Of a stretch of DNA of 64,000 nt, positions 20,986-30,350 are shown one piece after another. The DNA comes from a virus. Position 1 is the stretch's first letter, and each line of letters opens with the position of its first letter. A model generated the notes under the pieces. That model searched no databases, was not told where the DNA came from, and saw only the letters and a list, made by a program, of their open reading frames with translations. The stretch spans positions 35,363-99,362 of the IMG/VR virus record IMGVR_UViG_3300032249_000925; one strand, 5' to 3'. The position numbers and the translations under genes are program-made.

Positions 20986-21747
20986 ATGAAGATCAAAATT
21001 CCCACTAATTGTCCGTGTTGTGAATATACCCTAGAGCTTGTTAACGATCAACTTTTTTGTCGTAACCAAGCCTGTGGTGCACAGTTAGGTAAAAAATTAG
21101 AGCATTTTTGTAAAACATTGGGCATCAAAGGCATGGGTGCTAAAACCCTAGAAAAACTTCAACTAAGTGATATTACTGAAATTTACTATCTTGAGCTTGA
21201 CGAAATTATCAAAGCACTAGGCAGTGAAAAAATTGCAGTAAAACTATTAGATGAGATTAATCGTTCTCGTAACAGTGATTTAGCAACCATACTGCCTGCT
21301 TTTAGTATTCCGCTTGTAGGTAACACAGCAGCACAAAAAATTAGCAAAGTAGTGCATAGCATTGATGAGATTACCCAAGAACAGTGTAAACAAGCAGGTC
21401 TAGGAGAAAAAGTTACTAATAATCTAATCTCTTGGCTAGAGACAGATTTTCAAGAAATGAAAGAGTTCTTGCCATTCTCTTTTACAGTAGATAATAAACC
21501 AGTAGCCAATGCAATCGGCGAAGTTGTTTGCATAACTGGTAAGTTAACTTCATTTAAAACCAAATCAGAAGCCACAAAAGCACTAGAAAATGCAGGTTTT
21601 AAAGTTACTGATTCAGTAACTAAACAAACTAATTATCTAGTAGATGAAGATAATAAAGGCAGTTCAAAACGTATTAAAGCCGATCAGCTCGGTATTACAA
21701 TCATCAAAAACTTATTACACTTCTTAAACGAGAAAAAATATGACTGA
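20986..21747 (+). CDS. ligB: NAD-dependent DNA ligase, zinc finger-HhH-BRCT part
   Basis: Four cysteines (Cys9, Cys12, Cys25, Cys30) make the LigA zinc finger. Residues 40-165 contain helix-hairpin-helix units (GIKGMGAKTLEKL, SIPLVGNTAAQKI, GLGEKVTNNLISWL). Residues 175-250 are a BRCT domain (VVCITGKLTSFKTKSEATKA, TNYLVDEDNKG). Together with the 19966 product it reconstitutes a full LigA. The name follows T5 usage for the second subunit. Its end overlaps the next gene as ATGA. Confidence 0.92.
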   Translation: MKIKIPTNCPCCEYTLELVNDQLFCRNQACGAQLGKKLEHFCKTLGIKGMGAKTLEKLQLSDITEIYYLELDEIIKALGSEKIAVKLLDEINRSRNSDLATILPAFSIPLVGNTAAQKISKVVHSIDEITQEQCKQAGLGEKVTNNLISWLETDFQEMKEFLPFSFTVDNKPVANAIGEVVCITGKLTSFKTKSEATKALENAGFKVTDSVTKQTNYLVDEDNKGSSKRIKADQLGITIIKNLLHFLNEKKYD

Positions 21748-22486
21748 AAAACTTAAAAAATGGTCCGACGAAGCCGTTGCTCAACTTCTACAAATTGTAG
21801 GACATGAGTCTCCTGTATCGGTTTCTAAAGTTGAACAAGCCGCCGAAGCACTTGACGTTAGCACACGTAGTGTAGCTGCAAAACTACGTCAACTAGACCA
21901 TGAAGTAGTTAGCATGGCAAAAGAAAAAGTTAGCGCATTTACCGAAGACGAAGGTAATGCACTTGCTAATTTTGTTAATAGCAATGCCAATGTATTTACC
22001 TACAAACAAATTGCAGAAAAATTTGCTGATGGCAAATTTACAGCTAAACAAATTCAGGGCAAACTACTTGCTCTAGAAATGACTGGCAGCGTTAAAGCTG
22101 CTGAAAAAGTTGAAGTAGCACGTAGCTATACAGAAGCCGAAGAAAACAAGTTTGTTCAGATGGCTGAGCGCGGTAGCTTTATTGAAGATATTGCACAAGC
22201 TCTTGGTAAAACTGTTGCTTCAGTTCGTGGTAAAGCACTTAGCCTTACTCGTAAAGGCCAAATTGCAAAAATTCCAGTACAACGCGAATCACACGCTAAA
22301 GACCAAGTAGATCCAATCGTTGCACTTGGTGAGCGTATTACAACTATGACTGTTGCAGAAATTGCAGCTAAAGTTGATAAAACTGAGCGAGGTCTACGCA
22401 CCCTGCTTACACGTCGCGGCATTAATGTTGCTGACTACAAAGGAGCCGATAAAAAGGCTAAAGCAGAAGCTAAACTAGCTGCTTAA
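21740..22486 (+). CDS. Tandem HTH/SANT-like DNA-binding protein, 248 aa
   Basis: Four repeated helical units are visible: residues 5-55 (WSDEAVAQLLQIV, STRSVAAKLRQLD), 65-115 (FTEDEGNALANFV, TAKQIQGKLLALE), 125-172 (YTEAEENKFVQMA, TVASVRGKALSL) and about 192-230 (MTVAEIAAKVDKTERGLRTLL). Each ends in a reading helix like those of Myb/SANT-type domains, and the tail is Lys/Ala-rich. The first unit resembles the 17967 protein. Likely a chromatin-like or regulatory DNA binder; it ends at a strong terminator. Confidence 0.7.
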   Translation: MTEKLKKWSDEAVAQLLQIVGHESPVSVSKVEQAAEALDVSTRSVAAKLRQLDHEVVSMAKEKVSAFTEDEGNALANFVNSNANVFTYKQIAEKFADGKFTAKQIQGKLLALEMTGSVKAAEKVEVARSYTEAEENKFVQMAERGSFIEDIAQALGKTVASVRGKALSLTRKGQIAKIPVQRESHAKDQVDPIVALGERITTMTVAEIAAKVDKTERGLRTLLTRRGINVADYKGADKKAKAEAKLAA

Positions 22487-22503
22487 ATCCCTTTAAACAG
22501 CAG

Positions 22504-22537
22504 GGCCGGGAGTTTTTATAGGCTCCCGGCCTTTTTT
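22504..22537 (+). terminator. Intrinsic terminator
   Basis: A 9-bp GC-rich stem GGCCGGGAG/CTCCCGGCC (22504-22531) and six Ts. Confidence 0.92.
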
Positions 22538-22554
22538 ACTTTGGAAACCAGTAA

Positions 22555-22854
22555 ATGAAAGTTACAATTACATATCACGATTCAGAATCGTTTACTGTTG
22601 AAGAAGTAGTAAAACAAGCAGTTCATAATTATGGCCGTTTAGCTCAGGTAGACGTAATGCCTGATTCTACAATGGCCTATGATCATATCTATTTTGGTTT
22701 GCAACAATTAGTTACTCATGAACAGCTAAGTATGTTGTTTGATAAAGGTTCTAGTTATCAGCAAGATATTAAACGTCTGCGTAATCAAATTATTTACAAA
22801 GTAACAGAAATTATAGACCAAGTAATAGTAGATAATGAATCTAAGGTAGGTTAA
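22555..22854 (+). CDS. Hypothetical protein, 99 aa
   Basis: Mixed alpha/beta small protein directly upstream of the helicase gene (2-base gap). GGAAACC upstream of ATG 22555 is a weak binding site. No motif recognised; position suggests a replication accessory role, for example helicase loading, but there is no sequence proof. Confidence 0.65.
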   Translation: MKVTITYHDSESFTVEEVVKQAVHNYGRLAQVDVMPDSTMAYDHIYFGLQQLVTHEQLSMLFDKGSSYQQDIKRLRNQIIYKVTEIIDQVIVDNESKVG

Positions 22855-22855
22855 T

Positions 22856-24238
22856 ATGGATGTTTCAGCCGTAGTCTTAAACAAACTGCTTCAAGAGCAG
22901 AGCCTAGATATTTGGGCTAAGCTAAAGCTAGTGTTTTTAGATCCGGCTTACTCGTCCTTGTATAGTGTTATCAATAAGCATTATGAAAAGTATAATGCAC
23001 TTCCAAATTTTGATGACCTAGAACTTACATTGCGAGAAGGTCCTGCATCAAAAATATTAGCTACGCTAAAATTAACAGAAATTCCGGACGTAACAGCAGA
23101 AATAGCACTTGATGCACTTATAGATCAATATACGCAAAATGAAACTGTAAAACTACTAGATAAATTTGTGGATAAGCTTCCACTATACGATTCAAATGAA
23201 ATAAAAGAAAACTTAGCATCAATTGCACTAGTAATTGAAGAAAAAACGCATACTAGTGAAAAAGTGTTTACTATGGCTGATATAATGCTTTTTCAACATC
23301 CTGAAGATTTAGAAAAAGAACGCGTTTATCTTGGCCTTAATAATACTTTTGATAGTGTGCTTGGTGGTGTTGCTAGACAAGAACTTATCTTAATTGGCGG
23401 TAAACGAGGCAGCGGTAAAAGTATTACTTGTAGTAATATTTTTATTAATCAATACGAAGCTGGAAACAGCAGTATTTATTTTAGTATTGAAATGACTGCC
23501 TACGAAACTATGCAACGAAACTTAGCAATCTTAGCTAATGTAAATTTGCAAAATTTAAAGCAAAACAAACTAACTGATCAAGAAATATTACAAGTAGTAC
23601 AAGCTAGAGCTTCAATGTTTGAAGGCGCGGAGTCTGTAGCCGATGAGTTTTTACGTCACAGAGACAGATTTAAATTTGAAGAAACTTTAGTTAGAAACTT
23701 TAAACTAAAACCCGATAATCAAATGATTATTGTTGATGACAGAGATTTGACCCTAGGCGCTATTGATTTGCACATTGGTAAAACTAAAGCTAAATTTGGT
23801 GATAAACTATCAGTTGTAGTTGTAGATTATTTAAATCAAATTGTTATAGAGGGCAATAGTCAATACGATTGGCAACCACAAATCGAAGTCTCAAAGAAAT
23901 TAAAAAACTTAGCTAGAAAATACGAAGTAGTTATTGTAAGTCCTTATCAAATTGATGCTAGTGGTGAAGCCAGATTCGCCAAAGGCATTTTAGATGCAGC
24001 AGATATAGCATTAGTAATGGAAGCACATGAAAAAGATGCACAAGCAATTAGTTTTGAAACAACAAAGATTCGTGGGGGAAAAGAGATGGCATTTACATGC
24101 CCTATTAATTGGGACACACTTAGAATTGCCCCCCAAAGCATTGATCAACCATCTAAAAAAGAACCTGTTAAAAAAGCAAATAAAAAAACAAATAATCAAA
24201 CACAAGAACTCGCAACTGATTTACCTTGGGACGCGTAG
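22856..24238 (+). CDS. dnaB: DnaB-type replicative helicase
   Basis: RecA-like motor with Walker A GGKRGSGKS (181-189), Walker B VVVVDYLNQ (about 320-328), the SIEMTAYETMQRN motif and FETTKIRGG near the end (arginine-finger region). Residues 1-135 are an N-terminal helical domain for primase contact. The length of 460 fits DnaB/T4 gp41. It forms a hexamer on the lagging strand and works with the primase encoded next. The C-terminus ends DLPWDA after a Lys-rich linker, an acidic-aromatic tip that may bind another replication protein. Confidence 0.93.
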   Translation: MDVSAVVLNKLLQEQSLDIWAKLKLVFLDPAYSSLYSVINKHYEKYNALPNFDDLELTLREGPASKILATLKLTEIPDVTAEIALDALIDQYTQNETVKLLDKFVDKLPLYDSNEIKENLASIALVIEEKTHTSEKVFTMADIMLFQHPEDLEKERVYLGLNNTFDSVLGGVARQELILIGGKRGSGKSITCSNIFINQYEAGNSSIYFSIEMTAYETMQRNLAILANVNLQNLKQNKLTDQEILQVVQARASMFEGAESVADEFLRHRDRFKFEETLVRNFKLKPDNQMIIVDDRDLTLGAIDLHIGKTKAKFGDKLSVVVVDYLNQIVIEGNSQYDWQPQIEVSKKLKNLARKYEVVIVSPYQIDASGEARFAKGILDAADIALVMEAHEKDAQAISFETTKIRGGKEMAFTCPINWDTLRIAPQSIDQPSKKEPVKKANKKTNNQTQELATDLPWDA

Positions 24239-24240
24239 AG

Positions 24241-25092
24241 ATGGATCCCGTTTTAGACCTGATTCAAAAAAACGGATTGCAATTCCAGGTATCCGGTCGC
24301 GACTATTTAATCAAATGTTTAAACCCAGAGCATCCGGATACAAATCCTAGTTTTCGTGTAGACAAAATAAGTGGAATAGCACATTGTTTTAGTTGTGGAT
24401 TTAAAACTAATATATTCAAATATTATGGAATTTTTAGTAACCCTATACCCATAAAAATTGCTAAACTAAAAGAAAAACTGCAAGATTTAAAAATGCAAGC
24501 ACACGGTGTAGACCTTCCTGCAGGCGCTACACCGTTTACTAAAACTTTTAGAGGCATTAGCCAACAAACTCTAAAACATTTTGAAGCTTTTTACACTAAT
24601 CAAGTAGAAAAACTACAAGATAGAATTATTTTTCCTATAAAAGATATAACTGGAAAAACTGCAGTATATGTTGCTAGACATATGCTATCAAACGGTAATC
24701 CTAGATATATTAATTATCCTAGCAAAGTTCAAATGCCTATTTTTCCTGCACAAATACCAGGAGGGTATAAAAGTTTAGTAATTGTAGAAGGCATATTTGA
24801 TATGCTAAATCTTTATGATAAAGGTTTAAAAAATGTAGCTTGTGCATTTGGCACAAATACCCTACAAGCAGACACAAAACTAAAAATGTTTCCGTATAAA
24901 GCTCAGGGCATTAGTCATATATACATATTATTTGACGGAGACGATGCAGGAAAAAAAGCAGCTGAAAGTTTAAAACTAACGCTTGAACAACTAGAATTTA
25001 TAGTTGAAATTATTAAATTGCCAGACGGAACTGATCCAGGTGATTTAGATCAGATTAATGTACAAAGCATTGCAGAATATATTAAAAAATAA
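24241..25092 (+). CDS. dnaG: DnaG-type DNA primase
   Basis: A CHC2-type zinc finger (Cys26, His31, Cys49, Cys52) begins the protein: CLNPEHP and CFSCGF. The Toprim core has Glu183 in IVEGIFDML and FDGDDAG (231-237) with three acidic residues for metal. At 283 residues it lacks a DnaB-binding C-terminal domain. ATG 24241 directly follows the helicase stop; a TTG 15 bases earlier is an alternative start. It makes RNA primers for the lagging strand. Confidence 0.93.
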   Translation: MDPVLDLIQKNGLQFQVSGRDYLIKCLNPEHPDTNPSFRVDKISGIAHCFSCGFKTNIFKYYGIFSNPIPIKIAKLKEKLQDLKMQAHGVDLPAGATPFTKTFRGISQQTLKHFEAFYTNQVEKLQDRIIFPIKDITGKTAVYVARHMLSNGNPRYINYPSKVQMPIFPAQIPGGYKSLVIVEGIFDMLNLYDKGLKNVACAFGTNTLQADTKLKMFPYKAQGISHIYILFDGDDAGKKAAESLKLTLEQLEFIVEIIKLPDGTDPGDLDQINVQSIAEYIKK

Positions 25093-25093
25093 C

Positions 25094-25122
25094 TTGATTA
25101 TTCTAGCCAAATACGCTATAAT
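25094..25122 (+). promoter_or_regulatory. Sigma70-type promoter
   Basis: TTGATT (25094-25099), 17 bases, TATAAT (25117-25122), directly before the polymerase gene. Confidence 0.85.
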
Positions 25123-25142
25123 AAAGTATTACTGGAGAAATT

Positions 25143-27425
25143 ATGAAAAAAGTTGCGCTAATAGACAAAGCACCAAATCGCACTAGATATAGTGAATATT
25201 TCAATTTTGACTTTGATCACTATCATATGAGTGATGTGCCTATTACAAAACTGTTGAAAAAAGACGTTACACTGCAGTTTGATGCAGAGCCTTATGATTT
25301 AATTATACTTGTAGGTGCTGAAGCTGCAAAAGAATATGCTAAAATTACTAGTGTAACTAATTATGCAGGCCAACTAGTTAACGAAAAATTTGTTTGTATT
25401 ACAAATCCAGCAATGTTAGCTTTTAAACCTGAAGGCAAACCTGATTTTCAACGTGCTGTAGACAAAATTCTTAAATATTATAATGATAGCATTGTTGCAC
25501 CTAGTACTGGTGATTTTAGCGGTATTGATAACACAGACCAAGCAAAAGCGTACTTAAAAGAAATCTTAGCAAATGCACAAGGATATGTTGCCTGGGATAC
25601 AGAAACTACTAGTTTGTACCCTAGAGATGGATATGTACTAGGCGTTAGTTTAACCTATAAAGCCAAACAAGGCAGATATGTTATTACAGACTGCATGGAT
25701 GAGGAGTGCATAGATTTACTGCAACAAATTGCCAATAAATTTTATACCATTTTTCATAATATGAAATTTGACTATAAAATGATTAACTATCACTTAGGCA
25801 TTAATTTTCCTCGTGATAGAGTGCACGATACTATGGTTATGCACTATGTACTAGATGAAACAGATAGTCATGGGCTAAAACAACTAGCATTAAAATACAC
25901 AGACTATGGCGATTATGACAGTGCACTAGATGATTTTAAAAAGAGTTATTGCAGTCAATACAATATTTTGCAAGAAAACTTTAGCTATGACTTAATTCCT
26001 TTTGAAATTATTAGCGAATATGCCGCAATTGACACAGCCGTAACTTTTGAGTTATTTCACAAATTTTGGCCTATTGTGCAGGCTAATGAAAAATTTACTT
26101 GGGTATATAAAAATTTACTAGTAGACGGTACATTATTTTTAATGGATATGGAAGAAGTAGGTATTCCAATCTGTAAAGATCGTATGCACAGAGCTAACCT
26201 TTACCTAGACGATGAAATTCAGCGTGCTAAAGAAGTAGTATTTAGTTTTGATGCAGTTAAACAGTTTGAACAAGCTAGTGGAAAAATCTTTAATCCTAAC
26301 AGCGTAATGCAATTACGTGAAGTATTATTTGACTACTTGGGCCTAGAGCCTACTGGCAAGAAAACTGGTACTGGTGCAGTTTCAACCGATGCTGAAGTAT
26401 TGGCACAACTAGCCGAAGAACATGAGCTGCCAGGCGCAATTTTAAAAGTGCGACAACTAGGCAAAATTCAAAATACTTATATTCAAAAAATCTTACCGGA
26501 GTTAGACAAAGATGGGCGAATTCGTACAAATTTTAATCTTATTTTTACCACTAGTGGCCGGTTGTCTAGTAGTGGCAAATTTAACGCTCAGCAGATTCCA
26601 CGTGATAATCCAATCATCAAAGGATGTATCCGCGCACCACAGGGATATAAAATAGTATCACAAGATTTAGCTACTGCTGAAATGTACTATGCTGCTGTAC
26701 TTAGCGGCGACAAAAACCTGCAACAAGTATTTAGTAGCGGCGGAGATTTTCATAGCACAATTGCTAAAATGGTATTTAACCTGCCCTGTCCCGTAGAAGC
26801 GGTTAAAAAAGAATATACTAGTATGAGGCAAAGTGCAAAAGCAATTAGTTTTGGTATTCTTTATGGTAGTGGTGCAAATAAAGTTTCACAAACTGTAAGT
26901 AAAGCAACTGGCGAAGTATATCCAGTTGAGCAAGCTCGTGAAGATATTAAAGCGTATTTTGGTAAATTTAGCAGGCTAAAACATTGGCTAGACGAGCGCA
27001 AAAGTTTTATTGAACAAAATGGGTTTACTTATAGCTTTTTTGGCAGAAAACGCAGATTATCTAATGTGTTTAGCAGTGATAAAGGTATTGCAGCTCATGA
27101 AGTACGCAGCGGTATTAATGCAGAAGTACAGTCACTAGCCAGTGATGTTAATTTACTTGGAGCTATGCGAACTGCCAAGCATATCAAACAAGAAAAACTA
27201 GATGCAAAAATCTTTATGCTTGTACATGATTCTATTGTAGCACTGGTAAAAGACGAACACGTTGCGCAGTATTGCAAAATACTTAAATTAAATACTCAGT
27301 ATGATCATGGCTGTAGTATTCCTGGTACGCCTATTGGTGTAGATCAAGATATAGGCGAAGACTATAGCTTTGGTGATTTTGAGGTACGCTATGAATTTGC
27401 TGGAGATAAGTTGGCCCGTATTTAG
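25143..27425 (+). CDS. polA: Family A DNA polymerase with 3'-5' exonuclease
   Basis: Residues 1-125 are a phage-specific N-terminus. The exonuclease domain starts at WDTETTS (Asp152, Glu154) with HNMKFD and a later AAIDTAVT. The polymerase domain has motif A SQDLATAEMYYAA (Asp508), motif B RQSAKAISFGILYGSG (from 562) and motif C LVHDS (Asp696). There is no 5'-3' exonuclease domain; that activity is encoded at 34132. Motif A is atypical: the usual DYSQIELR is DLATAEMY, keeping the catalytic Asp and Glu. GGAG precedes the ATG. Confidence 0.95.
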   Translation: MKKVALIDKAPNRTRYSEYFNFDFDHYHMSDVPITKLLKKDVTLQFDAEPYDLIILVGAEAAKEYAKITSVTNYAGQLVNEKFVCITNPAMLAFKPEGKPDFQRAVDKILKYYNDSIVAPSTGDFSGIDNTDQAKAYLKEILANAQGYVAWDTETTSLYPRDGYVLGVSLTYKAKQGRYVITDCMDEECIDLLQQIANKFYTIFHNMKFDYKMINYHLGINFPRDRVHDTMVMHYVLDETDSHGLKQLALKYTDYGDYDSALDDFKKSYCSQYNILQENFSYDLIPFEIISEYAAIDTAVTFELFHKFWPIVQANEKFTWVYKNLLVDGTLFLMDMEEVGIPICKDRMHRANLYLDDEIQRAKEVVFSFDAVKQFEQASGKIFNPNSVMQLREVLFDYLGLEPTGKKTGTGAVSTDAEVLAQLAEEHELPGAILKVRQLGKIQNTYIQKILPELDKDGRIRTNFNLIFTTSGRLSSSGKFNAQQIPRDNPIIKGCIRAPQGYKIVSQDLATAEMYYAAVLSGDKNLQQVFSSGGDFHSTIAKMVFNLPCPVEAVKKEYTSMRQSAKAISFGILYGSGANKVSQTVSKATGEVYPVEQAREDIKAYFGKFSRLKHWLDERKSFIEQNGFTYSFFGRKRRLSNVFSSDKGIAAHEVRSGINAEVQSLASDVNLLGAMRTAKHIKQEKLDAKIFMLVHDSIVALVKDEHVAQYCKILKLNTQYDHGCSIPGTPIGVDQDIGEDYSFGDFEVRYEFAGDKLARI

Positions 27426-27918
27426 ACTTGGTGAACATAAGCCTACTATAGAAAATAACCTTGTCTACTATTCAAAAGAATACGTAGACAAGGAGTCACT
27501 AGAAACTAGAATAGGTTTACGTATTGTAGATGATAAATCTGTGCAAGGAAGTACACTAGGGCTACGTAGGCTAGTTATTACAGGCGCTAGACTTTTTCCT
27601 ATACGACAAGCTATATACTTTTTAGGTGATTTGATTAAAATAGCCAAACAAACTACATGGTTTATTGATAACACCGGAAAAGTATTTCAGTATAGAAAAT
27701 CTAGTCGCGCCAAGCTGACTGCATACAAGATTAAAAAAGTTTTGCCGCTTGAGGGTATGGGTGCTATTATCGAAGTGCAAGGTCTACCACAACGATTTAA
27801 ATGTATGTATGCACCTAAACCAGAGCAATATTATGCAGGCATACTTCGTTGGGGTTTAAGCTATGTATTATACGGATTTTATGATGAACAATTTAAAGCA
27901 ACATATAGGTTAGTATAA
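27391..27918 (+). CDS. Hypothetical protein, 175 aa
   Basis: ATG 27391 has GAGGT 5 bases upstream, inside the polymerase gene, so translation overlaps by about 35 bases. The protein is basic and beta-rich (VFQYRKSSRAKLTAYKIKK). It sits between polymerase and a UvsW-like helicase with TAATG coupling, suggesting a DNA-metabolism accessory role. No domain recognised. Confidence 0.7.
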   Translation: MNLLEISWPVFRLGEHKPTIENNLVYYSKEYVDKESLETRIGLRIVDDKSVQGSTLGLRRLVITGARLFPIRQAIYFLGDLIKIAKQTTWFIDNTGKVFQYRKSSRAKLTAYKIKKVLPLEGMGAIIEVQGLPQRFKCMYAPKPEQYYAGILRWGLSYVLYGFYDEQFKATYRLV

Positions 27919-29213
27919 TGGCTAAAGCAATTATAAGTAACAGAATTTACTTAGATAACCCTGGTGTAGAAGAAACCAAGCAAATTATAAAAACGCTTAC
28001 CTATAAAATTCACAAAGACACGGGAAGTAAGCAATTTAGTACTGTAGAAACTATCAGAAACTATAAAATTTTACCTAAAAACGTATTAAGTATACCACAA
28101 GGACGATTAGATTTAGTTCCTAAAAATTACGAAATTATAGAAAAACGCACACAAGTACCAGCACCTTTTCCTGAAACTAAATTTCCACTACGTGATACGC
28201 AACAAGTAGTTTATGATGAAGTTACAGATACGTGTTTTATTAATGCTTTAGTTGGTTGGGGCAAAACTTTTACTGCACTGCATCTTGCTAAAAAATTTGG
28301 TCAAAAAACACTAGTAGTTACACACACTACCGCACTACGCGATCAGTGGCGTGAAGAAGTAGAAATATTGTTTGGTATGCGTGCAGGAGTTATTGGTGGT
28401 GGTGGCCTAGATTGGGAAGATCATGCTATTACAATAGCCAATGTTCAAACACTGGTAAAACACAGCGCAAAATTAGCAAAAGAATTTGGCACAATAATCT
28501 TAGACGAAGCACATCACTGTCCTGCTAGTACATTTTCGCAACTAATAGATGATTTTCATGCCCGTTATAGAATAGCACTTAGTGGAACTATGATTCGTAA
28601 AGACGGCAAACACATAATGTTTGCAGACTTTTTTGGTCAACAAGTATATAAACCTCCACAATCTCATACTTTAAACCCTGAAGTTAAACTAATACAAACT
28701 GGTATTACGTTAAAACCTGGAGCTACTTGGGTAGAAAAAATTAATGCACTTACAGAAGACAAAGAGTATCAACAATTTATTTCTGCATTAGCAAAAATAC
28801 AAGTAGGATTAGGGCATCAAGTTTTAGTTATTGCAGATAGAGTTGGATTTTTACAAAAGGTAAAAGACTATGTTGGAGAAACCTGTGTGTTGGTTACTGG
28901 GGAAACCAGTTTTGAACAGCGACAACAAATCAAGCAACAACTACTCTCAAAAGAAAAAATGTGCATTGCTGGCAGTCGCCAGATCTTTAGCGAAGGCATC
29001 TCAATAAATTCTCTTAGTTGCGTTATCCTAGCAGTACCTATTGCAAATGATAGTTTACTAGAACAAATTGTTGGCAGAATTCAACGTCAACATGAGAATA
29101 AGCTGGTGCCGGTAGTCTTAGATATGCAATTTTCTGGTTTTATGGATAAAAAACAAAACAGGGATCGACTAGGATTCTATATGCGCAAAGGTTGGGAAAT
29201 TGAAACGGTATAA
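27918..29213 (+). CDS. uvsW: SF2 helicase, UvsW/RAD25-like
   Basis: Motif I GWGKT (113-117), motif II DEAH (195-198), motif III ALSGT, and motif VI region EQIVGRIQRQ near residue 393 define a superfamily 2 helicase of the UvsW/XPB type. Residues 1-90 form an N-terminal DNA-binding part. T4 UvsW unwinds branched DNA and R-loops and helps switch origin use; a similar role is expected. The symbol reflects family resemblance, not proven orthology. Confidence 0.88.
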   Translation: MAKAIISNRIYLDNPGVEETKQIIKTLTYKIHKDTGSKQFSTVETIRNYKILPKNVLSIPQGRLDLVPKNYEIIEKRTQVPAPFPETKFPLRDTQQVVYDEVTDTCFINALVGWGKTFTALHLAKKFGQKTLVVTHTTALRDQWREEVEILFGMRAGVIGGGGLDWEDHAITIANVQTLVKHSAKLAKEFGTIILDEAHHCPASTFSQLIDDFHARYRIALSGTMIRKDGKHIMFADFFGQQVYKPPQSHTLNPEVKLIQTGITLKPGATWVEKINALTEDKEYQQFISALAKIQVGLGHQVLVIADRVGFLQKVKDYVGETCVLVTGETSFEQRQQIKQQLLSKEKMCIAGSRQIFSEGISINSLSCVILAVPIANDSLLEQIVGRIQRQHENKLVPVVLDMQFSGFMDKKQNRDRLGFYMRKGWEIETV

Positions 29214-29223
29214 AAATTTACAC

Positions 29224-29252
29224 TTGTAAACTTATACTTATTATGTTATAAT
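29224..29252 (+). promoter_or_regulatory. Sigma70-type promoter
   Basis: TTGTAA (29224-29229), 17 bases, TATAAT (29247-29252), preceded by TG at position -2 to -3 of the -10 region. Confidence 0.75.
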
Positions 29253-29271
29253 ATATTCTTAAATCACAAAA

Positions 29272-29658
29272 ATGACTTTATTTTTTAACCTAAAAATCTT
29301 AGAACAAGACACAAAAGGTGATGCAGAATATTTGGTAGAAGCCCTTAACAAATTTTACAAGGGTATAACTATACCAAAAAACAAACATGAAAAATACAAG
29401 CCACTACCAAGGTTACAGGCAGGCAGTAGTTTTATACTCAAACCTAAACCATTTTTTGATAACACGGGCATAGATTCAGTCTATAGAGCACAGTACATTA
29501 AATTAGCTGCATTAAGAAATTACGGTTTATATAAAACTAATGGCATTAAATTTGTAGACTTAACTCTGTATCCTGATATTGATTTAAACAATATAAAATC
29601 AAACCCGCTTTTAATAATTGCTAACAAACAAATTAAATTTATACACGAGGAAACTTAA
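29272..29658 (+). CDS. Hypothetical protein, 128 aa
   Basis: Leads the unit that contains the ssDNA-binding protein. The sequence is Lys/Asn/Ile-rich, with a short hydrophobic start but no real membrane span. No motif recognised. Confidence 0.65.
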   Translation: MTLFFNLKILEQDTKGDAEYLVEALNKFYKGITIPKNKHEKYKPLPRLQAGSSFILKPKPFFDNTGIDSVYRAQYIKLAALRNYGLYKTNGIKFVDLTLYPDIDLNNIKSNPLLIIANKQIKFIHEET

Positions 29659-29660
29659 AA

Positions 29661-30296
29661 ATGGCACTAACTTTTAAGCAAACTAAAGGCCGCGCACAAA
29701 AAAGTTCAGTTGAAAGCTATGAGTACAAAGACGGTGAAAATACTGTTCGCTTAATTGGCGGTGTACTACCACGCTATGTTTACTGGGTAAAAGGTACTAA
29801 TAACAAAGACATTCCTATTGAATGTTTAGCCTTTAGCCGTGAAAAAGAAAAATTTGATAACCTAGAAAAAGACTGGGTTCCTGAATTTCATCCTGATCTT
29901 AAATGCAGTTGGAGCTATGCAGTTAATTGCATTGATTCCAAAGACGGCAAAGTTAAAGTTCTTAACTTAAAAAAGAAACTATTTGAGCAAATTATCACTG
30001 CTGCAGAAGATTTAGGCGATCCTACAGATCTAGAAACTGGTTGGGATGTAGTGTTTAAACGAGTAAAAACTGGGCCTCTTGCATATAATGTAGAGTACAC
30101 CTTGCAAGTACTACGTTGCAAACAGCGTAAACTAAACTCACAAGAAATAGAACTAGCAGAAAAAGCTCAGCCTATTGATGAAAAATATCCTCGTGGAAAC
30201 CCTGATGAAATCAAAGCATTGCTTGAAAAACTCCAGGCTGGTGCAGAAGAAGAACAGACTCAAAGCGAACAAGAAGCTGTAAAAGAGCTAGGTTAA
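29661..30296 (+). CDS. Single-stranded DNA-binding protein, phage gp32-like
   Basis: Motifs GENTVRLIGGVLPRYVYWVK (26-45) and WVPEFHPDLKCSW, NLKKKLFEQI, DLETGWDVVFKR and the strongly acidic Glu-rich tail (190-211) fit a family of ssDNA-binding proteins in large phages. The acidic tail is the usual docking site for helicase and primase. A functional gp32 zinc module is not evident. GAGGAA precedes ATG 29661 and a terminator follows, suggesting dosage control by its own promoter. Confidence 0.78.
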   Translation: MALTFKQTKGRAQKSSVESYEYKDGENTVRLIGGVLPRYVYWVKGTNNKDIPIECLAFSREKEKFDNLEKDWVPEFHPDLKCSWSYAVNCIDSKDGKVKVLNLKKKLFEQIITAAEDLGDPTDLETGWDVVFKRVKTGPLAYNVEYTLQVLRCKQRKLNSQEIELAEKAQPIDEKYPRGNPDEIKALLEKLQAGAEEEQTQSEQEAVKELG

Positions 30297-30303
30297 ATAA
30301 CAA

Positions 30304-30340
30304 AGCCCGCTAAAGCTAATACTTTAGCGGGCTATTTTGT
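30304..30340 (+). terminator. Intrinsic terminator
   Basis: A 12-bp stem AGCCCGCTAAAG/CTTTAGCGGGCT (30304-30333) with a 6-base loop, then ATTTTG. Confidence 0.88.
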
Positions 30341-30350
30341 CTGGTAAAAA

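Noticed and set aside
24226-24240. TTG start for the primase
   Set aside because: It lies inside the helicase frame with no binding site; ATG 24241 directly after the helicase stop is more likely, though not proven.
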